A stretch of 64,000 bases of DNA from Corynebacterium casei LMG S-19264 (GTDB taxonomy: Bacteria; Actinomycetota; Actinomycetes; Mycobacteriales; Mycobacteriaceae): the NCBI RefSeq assembly GCF_000550785.1, contig NZ_CP004350.1, forward strand, positions 414,009 through 478,008, in the 5' to 3' direction. Shown one piece after another: positions 34,680 through 42,905 of the stretch. Position 1 is the stretch's first letter, and each line of letters opens with the position of its first letter. The notes below the pieces were generated by a model. The model was given only the letters and a program-made list of their open reading frames with translations. It was not told the origin of the DNA and ran no database searches. A program made the translations under genes and the position numbers.

Positions 34680-35105
34680 GTGTTTGGGTATATCCCTACA
34701 GGGCGGTTTGATTTAACCGACGAAGAAACCGAAGGAGTCCCACTCGTTCGTACCAAGCAACGGGCGTACATGATCGCAGTTTGGGCTGGGCCTTGGGGCG
34801 CTCATCAATTCTTTTTGGGAAATACTCTCGGCGGGCTAGCTCACTGGCTGGTACTTGGCACGCTCGTCGGATTTCCGTCTTCGATGGGGTTCTGGACTGG
34901 CTTTCCGCTTGCATTGCTTCTCAATATTGGGACCTGGCTTTTTGCCATATATTCCATGGCCACCATGGATGAAGATGACCCGAGGCTTCGGGGCCAGACA
35001 TCTGCACAATATGTTGATCGTATGCTCTGGTTCTGCAAGGTGTCGCTGTGGGGTGTTGATTTTTGGAAGAAGCACCGAGAGACCCAGTCGCGGGATTTGG
35101 CATAG
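34680..35105 (+). CDS. TM2-domain small membrane protein
   Basis: A GTG at 34680, seven bases after AAGGA, gives 141 residues (MFGYIPTGRFDLTDEETEG); a TTG at 34644 is possible. The TM2 domain is visible: KQRAYMIAVWAGPWGAHQFF with the LG-x-x-G-G turn, then a second hydrophobic segment (FPLALLLNIGTWLFAIYSMA). The C terminus is soluble. The gene starts 18 bp after the exported protein gene, so the two are probably co-transcribed. TM2 proteins have no general function; here it may serve as export partner or membrane-located protection for the upstream product (inference). Confidence 0.7.
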   Translation: MFGYIPTGRFDLTDEETEGVPLVRTKQRAYMIAVWAGPWGAHQFFLGNTLGGLAHWLVLGTLVGFPSSMGFWTGFPLALLLNIGTWLFAIYSMATMDEDDPRLRGQTSAQYVDRMLWFCKVSLWGVDFWKKHRETQSRDLA

Positions 35106-35219
35106 AACTGGCCCATCGTTTGTGTATTCTTTGAGCTTCTCAACGTTAAAATCCAAACAGACGATGGTTTTCTCGTATTCAGAGAACTGTCAAATTCGTG
35201 ATGGGTGGTTGGGCCGCTG

Positions 35220-35636
35220 ATGGAGATTTCCGATTTTGAGGCTGCCATTGAGGCTGCAGAAAACAATGATGAAGCCACACTAGTGGCTTTGTTTAGCCAG
35301 TTTTCTGCAGAGGAATGGAGTGAAGTTTCGTATGAGTGGAAGTTTGACAATGCTGAGAAAGTAAGCGATTTCATTCAAGAAACCGTCAAAATTCTTCCAG
35401 CGAGTGTGGAGTTCGAGAGAATTCAGAATTTAGTTTATGACTATCTGTTTCCTCTTGTTCATCTTCCGGGGTCGGTTGATCTAGCTGCTACAGCTTTGGT
35501 GACGTTTTGGAATAGGCATCAAAACGGGGACACCAATGCTCTGATTGAGGATTTAAAGGATTTCGAGGAACATCCTGATGGCGATCGGGTGGCTGAAATA
35601 GCTGCTACGGCTAAAGGGATCGAACTTCAGAAGTGA
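35220..35636 (+). CDS. Small acidic soluble protein, function unknown
   Basis: 138 residues from the ATG at 35220 (MEISDFEAAIEAAENNDEAT). The protein is acidic and helical with no signal or membrane segment; the N terminus reads like short helical repeats (FEAAIEAAENNDEATLVALF). No family recognised. It follows the exported protein and TM2 genes in an AT-rich stretch on the same strand, so it could be a third member of that locus. The start is uncertain (GTG 35205 also in frame) and no strong ribosome site is present. Confidence 0.55.
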   Translation: MEISDFEAAIEAAENNDEATLVALFSQFSAEEWSEVSYEWKFDNAEKVSDFIQETVKILPASVEFERIQNLVYDYLFPLVHLPGSVDLAATALVTFWNRHQNGDTNALIEDLKDFEEHPDGDRVAEIAATAKGIELQK

Positions 35637-35709
35637 AGCTGGCTTTTCTTGGATAATCAAGACGTACCTGTAGTTCCATCGTACGTACTGGCATTGGAGG
35701 ACCTCAAAT

Positions 35710-35952
35710 ATGGAATTGACACCTCGCGCTAAAACCTTCCTGACAACTGCGGAAGCGATTGCCCGTGAATCGGGGGCTGATAAGGTCGGAGCGGAGCATA
35801 TACAACTTGCACTGCTCGCGGATACGTCTTCAGTTCCGTACCAAGTGATCAATGCAGAATGCGATGCACAGTTCTTGCGCAAAAAGCTCCTGGAGCATAT
35901 AGATAGCAATGGGTATAAACAGTCAACAAATCGTGCGCGATTCCTGGACTAG
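35710..35952 (+). CDS. Stand-alone Clp N-terminal-repeat-like small protein
   Basis: 80 residues, ATG preceded by GGAGG at 10-base spacing. ELTPRAKTFLTTAEAIARES followed by GADKVGAEHIQLALLADTSS matches the first half of the Clp N (double-repeat) fold, which in ClpA/ClpC binds adaptors and substrates. No ATPase domain follows; the next frame downstream belongs to another gene on the other strand. It may be a free-standing adaptor-like domain or the remnant of a larger gene. Its last residues (STNRARFLD) diverge from the family. Confidence 0.6.
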   Translation: MELTPRAKTFLTTAEAIARESGADKVGAEHIQLALLADTSSVPYQVINAECDAQFLRKKLLEHIDSNGYKQSTNRARFLD

Positions 35953-36002
35953 CTAGTTAGCTGCTAGAACCTGCGCCAAGGCACTGCCCTGTTTGCGAGT
36001 GG

Positions 36003-37169
36003 CTATTGAATATAGCGAGTGCGGGGCTCGGCGAGCAGGTGCTCCGCCATGTAGGGCTGGGTGAAGCGTACATGCCCGTGTGAGGAAGGCTCGATGAGCT
36101 CTTGCTTAATCAAAGCGGCGCGGATTCGGCTGATGCCGGTGGTGGTTTTCTTAAGCAGCCCGGCAATTTCACCAATGGATTGTTCTTCCCGGCCAAGGCG
36201 CGCCATGGAGCGTAGGAACTCGCGCTGCAGGTCAGTAACGTGGCGCAGTGCTGGTCGATGCACCTGGGAGCCAAAAGTATCGATGGCCTCTTTGAGAATC
36301 TCCTCAATAACTGCTTCGGTGACTTCGCTGTTTGCATTGTCTTTAGTGACCCGCCATGCCAGGGCGCCGATGAGCTGTACCAAGTAGGGGAATCCGTAGG
36401 AAGCCTCGGCCGCGCGCCGGGCGGCGGCGTTGCCGAAGTGGATACCGGAGCCATCGGCAGTAGATGCAAGAAGGCTCATGGTGTCATCGGCAGTCAATGG
36501 CCCTAACTCATAAGCGCTCGCGCGGCGCAGGAATGTAGTGCCCGGCAAATCCAGTAAGTCCCGGGTGCCAACGGTTAGACCAGCAAATGCGAGTGCCACG
36601 GGAAGCTCATCTTTAATGAGATTCTGGAAAGCCTGTGCCACCGCGGCCAAATCCTCGCTCGGAGCGTCTTGGACTTCATCAATGGCAATGAACACGCCAC
36701 TGCCACTGGTGTAATCCAAGAGCTGACGGATACGTGTCTCCACGGTGGGAACCGGCTGCAGCTGCCCATACCGTGGGTCAAGCTCTGTTTCCACCCGGCC
36801 CAGGCCAGCGATGCCAAGCGTTTTCAACCTGGTCTCTGCCTGCGGGTTGAGCTTCGCAATGTGCGACGGGATGGCTGTATTGATAAGGTGTTCAGCCATA
36901 CCTGCACCGCCGATACCGCGCACCGAAATCCAGCCACGAGCTTCTGCAATATCTTCAAGCTCCGTCAGCAACACTGTCTTGCCAATTCCTCGCGTGCCGC
37001 TAATCAACATAGCCCGGTCGGGGTGTCCCACCGGGCTATCTAGCGCTTCCGAAAAGCCCTCGAGAATAGCCTTCCGCCCAGCCCAAAAGCGCGGTGAAGC
37101 ACCAAAGGTCGGACGAAAAGGATTCGGGGTTTCTGCAGGAAGCTCAGGATTCTTCGAACGCGGGGACAT
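36003..37169 (-). CDS. AAA/STAND-type ATP-binding protein with C-terminal winged helix
   Basis: 388 residues. N-terminal FWAGRKAILEGFSEAL resembles the lead-in of orphan AAA ATPases. Walker A is SGTRGIGKT (about 58-65), Walker B GVFIAIDEVQDAP (about 157-168), and a sensor-like Arg region follows (FLRRASAYELGPL). The C terminus, from about 300, is a winged-helix domain (SIGEIAGLLKKTTTGISRIR) ending in FTQPYMAEHLLAEP. Such proteins act as ATP-dependent regulators or defence/transport ATPases; the specific role is unknown. It stands alone, convergent with the Clp-N-like gene. The GC content is core-like, unlike the flanking AT-rich genes. Confidence 0.8.
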   Translation of the reverse strand: MSPRSKNPELPAETPNPFRPTFGASPRFWAGRKAILEGFSEALDSPVGHPDRAMLISGTRGIGKTVLLTELEDIAEARGWISVRGIGGAGMAEHLINTAIPSHIAKLNPQAETRLKTLGIAGLGRVETELDPRYGQLQPVPTVETRIRQLLDYTSGSGVFIAIDEVQDAPSEDLAAVAQAFQNLIKDELPVALAFAGLTVGTRDLLDLPGTTFLRRASAYELGPLTADDTMSLLASTADGSGIHFGNAAARRAAEASYGFPYLVQLIGALAWRVTKDNANSEVTEAVIEEILKEAIDTFGSQVHRPALRHVTDLQREFLRSMARLGREEQSIGEIAGLLKKTTTGISRIRAALIKQELIEPSSHGHVRFTQPYMAEHLLAEPRTRYIQ

Positions 37170-37507
37170 AGGTACAAGTTACATAAATGCATAGTAGAAC
37201 GGGCATTGGCTAAGCAGATTCAACGTAGAGGGGCGCCGCAGCAACCGACTACAGCTTCAAGATGGTAGTACTCCGTAAGCGCATCCTACCCAATGTTTGT
37301 CCTATCGATTTCACCAATGTCTATATACGCTCATGGTGGGATTCTTAGTTCAACAATATCTGAAAGCCCTGCTATCAAACCCTTATAAGCAACTGGGGTT
37401 ATATAACTGTTTGTGAATCAATATTTATTTTTATCGAATTCCCGGCTGGATTTGTAGAGGTCTGTTATTCTACTTTTGCGCGTGAAATGCCGGCGTGAGA
37501 ACTGAGG
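37170..37507. other. 338-bp AT-rich gap upstream of the YiiX-like remnant
   Basis: No open frame of note and no clear motif. It probably includes decayed upstream sequence of the remnant gene at 37508 and the promoter of the reverse-strand ATPase gene. Confidence 0.4.
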
Positions 37508-37693
37508 GTGGTGAGGGAAATGGGTATATTGAACCGCGACAGCTATAACTGTTCGCAGTTGGTGTGGGCAGCGTATAAAGCGGCATCGAATGGGCAAATT
37601 GATATTGGTGAGCGGTTTCCGTATGAGCCTTATCGGGCTGGAGTATATCCAATTGATATCCTTCGATCGCATCGAACCGTAGAGTACTCCTAG
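37508..37693 (+). pseudogene. C-terminal remnant of a YiiX/C92-type amidase
   Basis: A 61-residue frame with NRDSYNCSQLVWAAYKAASN followed by VYPIDILRSHRTVEYS. This resembles the C-terminal part of permuted papain-like (YiiX/YaeF) amidases, where YCSQLVxxAY carries the catalytic Cys and xPxDI the end of the fold. The N-terminal region with the catalytic His is missing and a stop codon sits just upstream in frame, so this is a truncated remnant. It lies 12 bp before the lipoprotein gene. The assignment rests on a short motif. Confidence 0.5.
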
Positions 37694-37705
37694 GATTTGG
37701 GCTTG

Positions 37706-38938
37706 ATGATTGGTGCAGATTATTCCCGAGCTTCTAGGGTTTCTCTAGTAGTTTGTATGTTTATCGGCTCTTTCGTGTTGGCGTCTTGTGTTCGTGATGT
37801 TCCGCAGGGTTCCGAATTGGAATTAGAAGATGCGCAGTTTATTGGGCATACGATAGACATTTTCGATAATGCTGAAACACAGAATAGTGTTTTTCTTTCC
37901 GCCGAAGGCGGTGTGGCGGCAAAAGGAATCAAGAAGGCTGGGTATCAGTATTTTTCAGCCCTTAGACGTCTAGATTCGGGGTTTATTGCTACAAGTTCTG
38001 AAGAATTGATAATGGTGGATGGTGTGACTGGTGAGGTTGACACCATTGCCATGCCTGATGGAGATAAGGGGTCACTTACAAAAGTTGCGGTTGCGGATCG
38101 AGAGCCGCAAAACACGACTGTTGTCTATGAATTCAATGAAACGGGTGATAATCCTGTCGGAAACTATGATTCGATTCTCGTCACGGTTCATGATGGTGTG
38201 GCTAAAGATAGTGGACGCAGGATTCGTCCAGTAGATGCTATGACAGCATGTGAAGACAGATCAGTGCATTGGATAGAACGTGACATTGAAATCACAGGAG
38301 AACGCAGAGAATTCGGGCCGGCTATCTACATGTATTGGGCGGCTGATGCTGATGAACCCGCAGAAATTCCCATTGACGGACAAGAATTGGACTATGCAGC
38401 AATTTCGGGTGGCACTCTAGGCTGTAATGGGGAGACGGGGTACTACGTCCGTGGCGATTTTGATGAAAAGCGAGGGGAGTCTTTCGCTACGTCCACGGAG
38501 ATCACATTCGATGGCGAGAAAGTTGACGTGGGAGAAACGATCGAACTTGGCTATGTTCCCGAAAGGCGACTGGCACGATTTGATGACGTAGATACCAAGA
38601 CAAAACGTTATTCAGTTTTTGACGAAGATGGGAACTTCAGCACGGTCGATCTGAAAACTGGTGAGTGGATATTTGATCGTGTCTCGGTTGTGCCTCCCTT
38701 GTGGGGTTATTCAATGACTTTCGATGAAAATATGGCATACATGGTAAACAGCGCTCCCGAAGGTGAGAAAGAAGTCTTTGAGGTACTAGCGATATCTCTT
38801 GATGATCCAACTTGTACGCATAGCACGCGCATAGCAGCGTACCAAGGGCATGAAAACCCTCCACGTGGTTGGATCGCGACGGATTCGATGGTCCCAATTA
38901 ACGTATTTCCCCCAGTGCCTGAGTCGAGCTGTGGGTAG
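37706..38938 (+). CDS. Lipoprotein of unknown function
   Basis: About 410 residues. The N terminus has a lipoprotein signal (SLVVCMFIGSFVLASC) with lipobox LASC, so Cys at about residue 27 is the likely lipidated residue. The mature part is acidic and beta-rich, with recurring short blocks such as GFIATSSEELIMVDGVTGEV and YSVFDEDGNFSTVDLKTGEW, which look like blades of a beta-propeller (inference). The ATG at 37706 has AGGA ten bases upstream. No family recognised. It is AT-rich, follows a YiiX-like remnant, and is closed by a terminator shared with the convergent acyl-CoA ligase gene. Confidence 0.75.
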   Translation: MIGADYSRASRVSLVVCMFIGSFVLASCVRDVPQGSELELEDAQFIGHTIDIFDNAETQNSVFLSAEGGVAAKGIKKAGYQYFSALRRLDSGFIATSSEELIMVDGVTGEVDTIAMPDGDKGSLTKVAVADREPQNTTVVYEFNETGDNPVGNYDSILVTVHDGVAKDSGRRIRPVDAMTACEDRSVHWIERDIEITGERREFGPAIYMYWAADADEPAEIPIDGQELDYAAISGGTLGCNGETGYYVRGDFDEKRGESFATSTEITFDGEKVDVGETIELGYVPERRLARFDDVDTKTKRYSVFDEDGNFSTVDLKTGEWIFDRVSVVPPLWGYSMTFDENMAYMVNSAPEGEKEVFEVLAISLDDPTCTHSTRIAAYQGHENPPRGWIATDSMVPINVFPPVPESSCG

Positions 38939-38972
38939 AGCATATTGCTCTTGCTACCACTGATAATGGAAG

Positions 38973-39024
38973 TATCCGCCCTCTCCTGATTGCTGTGAAG
39001 CACAGGGGAGGGCGGATATTATTT
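38973..39024. terminator. Hairpin between the lipoprotein gene and the acyl-CoA ligase array
   Basis: TATCCGCCCTCTCCTG (38973-38988) pairs with CAGGGGAGGGCGGATA (39003-39018) with one T-G pair; ATTATTTTGA follows. It serves convergent genes on both sides. Confidence 0.8.
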
Positions 39025-39027
39025 TGA

Positions 39028-40731
39028 CTACTTCTCCAATAACTTGAGCAGGTCTGCTTGGACCTCGCGGCGGCGGATCTTGCCCAGTTGGTCTTTGGCA
39101 AGGTCCTCGAAGTGGTAGAAGGTGCGTGGCACTTTGTAGCGGGTGAGGCGTTCGCGGGAGAAGTCCTTGAGGCCCTCGGGATCTAGGGCGGCGCCATCGC
39201 GAAGCGTCACGCAGGCAACGACATCCTCGGAGCCATCGTGGCGGGGGCGGCCAACCACGGCGACATCGGTGATATCCGGGTGGGTGCGCAGGATTTCTTC
39301 GACCTCAGCAGGGTAGACGTTGAAACCACCGGTGATGATGATTTCCTTGATGCGCGCAACCAATCGCACAAAGCCGTCTTCTTCCATAACGCCAACGTCG
39401 CCGGTGCGGAACCAATCACCGTGGAAGGCTTCCTCGGTGGCTTCGGGCTTGTTCAGGTATCCCTTGAACACCTGAGGTCCGCGAACCAGAAGCTCGCCTT
39501 CCTCGCCGTCGGGCATGGTCTCATCCAGATTATCTGGGTTGGCAATGCGCACTTCCGTATCAGGGAAAGGCAGGCCAACATAGCCTGGGCGGGTTTTGCC
39601 GTTCATAGGGTTGCCACAAATAACTGGGGAAGTCTCAGTTAGACCGTAGCCTTCCACCAGTTTGCCGCCGGTGAGAGTTTCCCAGTCCTCAACGGTAGAG
39701 ACCGGCAGTGTAGAAGCGCCGGAAAAGGCATTGTCAATGCCCTTGATTTCAATATTTTTCTCATTCGCGGCCTGAATGATCTTCTCGTACAAGGTTGGCA
39801 CGCCCGGTGCGAAAGTAGGGGTGTGTTTCTTCAACACATCAATGATCAACGGAACCTGCGGCGCTGGCAGCAAAACCATCTCTGCACCAACATAAGGGCC
39901 AAGGGTTGCCACCATGGTCAAACCGTAGACATGGAACATCGGCAAGGTAGCGAGGAAGCGTTGCTGCTTATCCCGCAAGCCCGGAACCCATGCCTCACCC
40001 ATGACACACATCGAAGCCATGTTTCCGTGGCTGAGCATGGCGCCCTTAGGCTGACCAGTGGTGCCCGAGGTATACAGAATCAGCGCGGTATCTTCCTTGG
40101 TAACCGCAGGAAACTCAATATCTTTACCGGAACCACCAATAGCGTGTGAGCACAAGGTAGACCATGGGACGGTATTAGGGGCATCGCCAGTAAGCGCGTC
40201 ACGCTTGGACGTAATTGGCGGAACTGGGATGCGCAGCAGAAGCTGCATGCGACGTGGCATGGCTTCAGTCATATTGACGGAGATGATGGTCTCCAAAGGG
40301 GTAACGCCACGCAGCTTTTCCAACGTTGGCGCGGCCTTGTCCCACACAATAGCCACGCGTGCCCCATGGTCCTTGAAAAGGCTTTCAAGCTCATGCGCGG
40401 TGTAGAGCGGATTATGCTCAACCACCGTCGCGCCGAGCTTGAGCACTGCATAGAACGCGGCGATGTGCTGTGGACAGTTCGGCAGAACCAAGGCCACGCG
40501 GTCGCCGGGGCGAATGCCAAAGGCCTTGAGCCCAGCCGCGGCAGCACGTACCTGGTGGTCCAGGTCGCTGTAAGTCTGCGTGCGGCCAAAGAAATAGGTC
40601 GCGGACTTGTTGCCGTTCTTTTCTAAGTTGTTGTCATAGAAATCAACCAGCGTGTCATCGCCGTAGTTCAGATGCGGTTCGGTCCACTCAGCATAATTGT
40701 GGATCCAAGCCTTGGTTTGAAATGCCGACAT
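39028..40731 (-). CDS. fadD: Long-chain fatty acid-CoA ligase (FadD-like), array copy 1
   Basis: 567 residues from an ATG with GGAGG seven bases upstream; an upstream extension of the frame is not supported. This is an adenylate-forming enzyme: P-loop-like LILYTSGTTGQPKGAMLSHG, GYGLTETSPVI, GDWFRTGDVGVMEEDG (acyl-adenylate Asp), the hinge LVARIKEIIITGGFNVYP and the catalytic Lys in DQLGKIRRRE. It activates fatty acids with ATP and CoA at the membrane face. It is the last of three tandem paralogues (with 40884-42596 and 42906-44621), sharing long identical blocks, most clearly in the C-terminal 120 residues. The substrate difference among copies cannot be read. Confidence 0.92.
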   Translation of the reverse strand: MSAFQTKAWIHNYAEWTEPHLNYGDDTLVDFYDNNLEKNGNKSATYFFGRTQTYSDLDHQVRAAAAGLKAFGIRPGDRVALVLPNCPQHIAAFYAVLKLGATVVEHNPLYTAHELESLFKDHGARVAIVWDKAAPTLEKLRGVTPLETIISVNMTEAMPRRMQLLLRIPVPPITSKRDALTGDAPNTVPWSTLCSHAIGGSGKDIEFPAVTKEDTALILYTSGTTGQPKGAMLSHGNMASMCVMGEAWVPGLRDKQQRFLATLPMFHVYGLTMVATLGPYVGAEMVLLPAPQVPLIIDVLKKHTPTFAPGVPTLYEKIIQAANEKNIEIKGIDNAFSGASTLPVSTVEDWETLTGGKLVEGYGLTETSPVICGNPMNGKTRPGYVGLPFPDTEVRIANPDNLDETMPDGEEGELLVRGPQVFKGYLNKPEATEEAFHGDWFRTGDVGVMEEDGFVRLVARIKEIIITGGFNVYPAEVEEILRTHPDITDVAVVGRPRHDGSEDVVACVTLRDGAALDPEGLKDFSRERLTRYKVPRTFYHFEDLAKDQLGKIRRREVQADLLKLLEK

Positions 40732-40883
40732 AAGACGTCCTCCCAGGGATAATGTATCGATGGTGCATCTGCAACGGTCAGCGTGAAAATCTTGCGGGGC
40801 CAACCGGCGAGAAGTGGCAAAGAAGTGATGTACTTCTTATGAGCTTAGTGCACCAAGTCCTATCGCTTGGGAGGACGAGTTAA

Positions 40884-42596
40884 TTACTTATCGCCCAGCA
40901 TCTTAAGAAGATCCTGCTGGACTTCGCGGCGGCGAATCTTGCCCAGCTGGTCTTTGGCCAGTTCTTCAAAGTGGTAGAAGGTACGTGGCACCTTGTAGCG
41001 GGTAAGACGCTCGCGGGCAAAGTCTTTTAGACCTTCTGGGTCGAGAGCAGCACCGTCGCGCAGCGTGACACACGCGACCACATCTTCGGATCCGTCATGA
41101 CGTGGACGTCCAACTACGGCAATGCCTTCGATATCTGGATGCGCTGAGATAGCTTCCTCGACCTCACCAGGGTAGACGTTGAATCCGCCGGTGATGATGA
41201 TTTCCTTGAGGCGGGCTACGAGACGGACAAAGCCATCTTCTTCCATGACGCCTGCGTCACCAGTGCGGAACCAATCACCGTGAAAGGTTGCGGCGGTAGC
41301 TTCTGGATTATTGAGATAACCCTTGAATACCTGTGGGCCGCGGACTAGCAGCTCACCTTCCTCGCCATCAGGCATAGTTTCATCGAGGTTTTCTGGGTTA
41401 GCAATACGTACCTCGGTATCTGGAAACGGTAGGCCGACATAGCCCGGACGGTGGTTACCGTCCATCGGGTTGGCACAAATAACCGGTGCTGTTTCAGTCA
41501 GGCCGTAGCCTTCCACCAGCAAGCCGCCGGAGAATGCTTCCCACCGTGCTACGGTACGAACCGGCAATGTTGCGGCACCAGAGAAAGAACTCGCAATCGG
41601 ATGCTGCGTCTTATCCATGCCCTTTTCTTCAGCTGCAGCCAAAATCTTGTCATACAGAGTTGGCACGCCTGGCGCCCACGTTGGCGTGTGCTTCTTAATA
41701 ACATCCATAATCAGCGGAATCTGTGGTGCCGGCAGCAGGATAATTTCCGCGCCAACGTAAACACCCAGCGCTACCACGGTGGTCATGCCGTACACATGGA
41801 AGAACGGCAGCGCCGCGAGGAAACGCTCCGGCTTTTCACCAAGTCCTGGAACCCACGCCTTGCCCATGACACAGTTGGCCAAAATATTGGCATGGGAAAT
41901 CATCGCACCCTTGGGTGCGCCCGTGGTGCCGGAGGTATACAGAATCAGAGCGGTGTCATCATGAGAGACTTCATTGTTGACAAAGTCCCTGCCATTGCCG
42001 CCGATGGCTTGAGAAATCAGCGTTGACCATGGAACCGTATTTGGGGCAGCGCCTGTTAATGCATCGCGCTTGGCGCTAATCGGAGGAATTGGAATGCTCA
42101 GCAGCAGCTGCATGCGACGCGGCATTGCTTCAGTCATGTTGACGGAGACAATGGTTTCCAAGTCAGTAGTAGCGCGAATCATTTCCAGCGTTGGTGCCGC
42201 TTTATCCCAAGTAATGGCTACGCGTGCGCCGTGGTCTTTGAAAAGTCCTTCGAGTTCATGCGCGGTGTACAGCGGGTTGTGCTCAACCACAGTTGCGCCA
42301 AGCTTTTGAATAGCGAAGAAAGCCGCGAGGTGCTGCGGGCAGTTTGGAAGCACAATAGCGACGCGGTCACCCGGACGGATGCCAAAGGCTTTCAGGCCTG
42401 CGGCGGCAGCACGCACCTGCTGGTCAAGTTCTTTGTAGTTTTGGCCGCGTCCGAAGAAATAAGTAGCGGGTTTGTCGGCGTTGAGCTCCAAGTTGCGGTC
42501 ATAGATTGACGCGAGGGTGTCTTCGCCATATTCCAGTTCGGGTTCGGTCCAAGGGGCGTAGAGCTTGGTCCAGGCCTTGGTTTCAGATGCTGACAT
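40884..42596 (-). CDS. fadD: Long-chain fatty acid-CoA ligase (FadD-like), array copy 2
   Basis: 570 residues, start MSASETKAWTKLYAPW after GGAAGG. It has the same motif series as its neighbours: LILYTSGTTGAPKGAMISHA, EGYGLTETAPVI, GDWFRTGDAGVMEEDG, ARLKEIIITGGFNVYPGEV and DQLGKIRRREV. It differs from copies 1 and 3 mainly in the acyl-binding middle (for example DKTQHPIASSFSGAATLP), where chain specificity is usually set. A perfect inverted repeat GCCTAAA-TAT-TTTAGGC lies 105 bp upstream, a candidate operator not seen before the other two copies. The gap of 152 bp to copy 1 suggests partly independent expression. Confidence 0.92.
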   Translation of the reverse strand: MSASETKAWTKLYAPWTEPELEYGEDTLASIYDRNLELNADKPATYFFGRGQNYKELDQQVRAAAAGLKAFGIRPGDRVAIVLPNCPQHLAAFFAIQKLGATVVEHNPLYTAHELEGLFKDHGARVAITWDKAAPTLEMIRATTDLETIVSVNMTEAMPRRMQLLLSIPIPPISAKRDALTGAAPNTVPWSTLISQAIGGNGRDFVNNEVSHDDTALILYTSGTTGAPKGAMISHANILANCVMGKAWVPGLGEKPERFLAALPFFHVYGMTTVVALGVYVGAEIILLPAPQIPLIMDVIKKHTPTWAPGVPTLYDKILAAAEEKGMDKTQHPIASSFSGAATLPVRTVARWEAFSGGLLVEGYGLTETAPVICANPMDGNHRPGYVGLPFPDTEVRIANPENLDETMPDGEEGELLVRGPQVFKGYLNNPEATAATFHGDWFRTGDAGVMEEDGFVRLVARLKEIIITGGFNVYPGEVEEAISAHPDIEGIAVVGRPRHDGSEDVVACVTLRDGAALDPEGLKDFARERLTRYKVPRTFYHFEELAKDQLGKIRRREVQQDLLKMLGDK

Positions 42597-42905
42597 GCGG
42601 TCCTTCCAAATGTTCGGGCTCGCGTTAATGCGATTGTGTTCGGTTATTCAGTATGAATTGACGCCGAAACAATAACAGTGTGGAGAAACTGTATTTAGAC
42701 GCCTAAATATTTTAGGCTCCATAATACAGAGCGAACATGATGGAAACCTCACCTTTGTTCGGTTTGTTGCAGGAAAACTTCTTCCACCCCCAGATGCGAA
42801 AAATTCCCACATCGGTATCCGTCATTCTCAGCCAGGTGTTGCGGCGAAAGTGGGGGATGTGTCCGATGCGGGAAAGCCTGTGCAGTGAATCTGCGAGTGT
42901 GGCTG
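42597..42905. other. 309-bp gap between ligase copies 2 and 3
   Basis: It holds the promoter region of copy 2, including the inverted repeat at 42701-42717. A forward frame (42737-42934) runs into the antisense of copy 3 and has no family support, so I leave it out. Confidence 0.5.
42701..42717. promoter_or_regulatory. Inverted repeat GCCTAAA-TAT-TTTAGGC upstream of ligase copy 2
   Basis: Perfect 7-bp arms with a 3-bp AT spacer about 105 bp before the start. It looks like a dimeric repressor operator; the regulator is unidentified. Confidence 0.5.
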
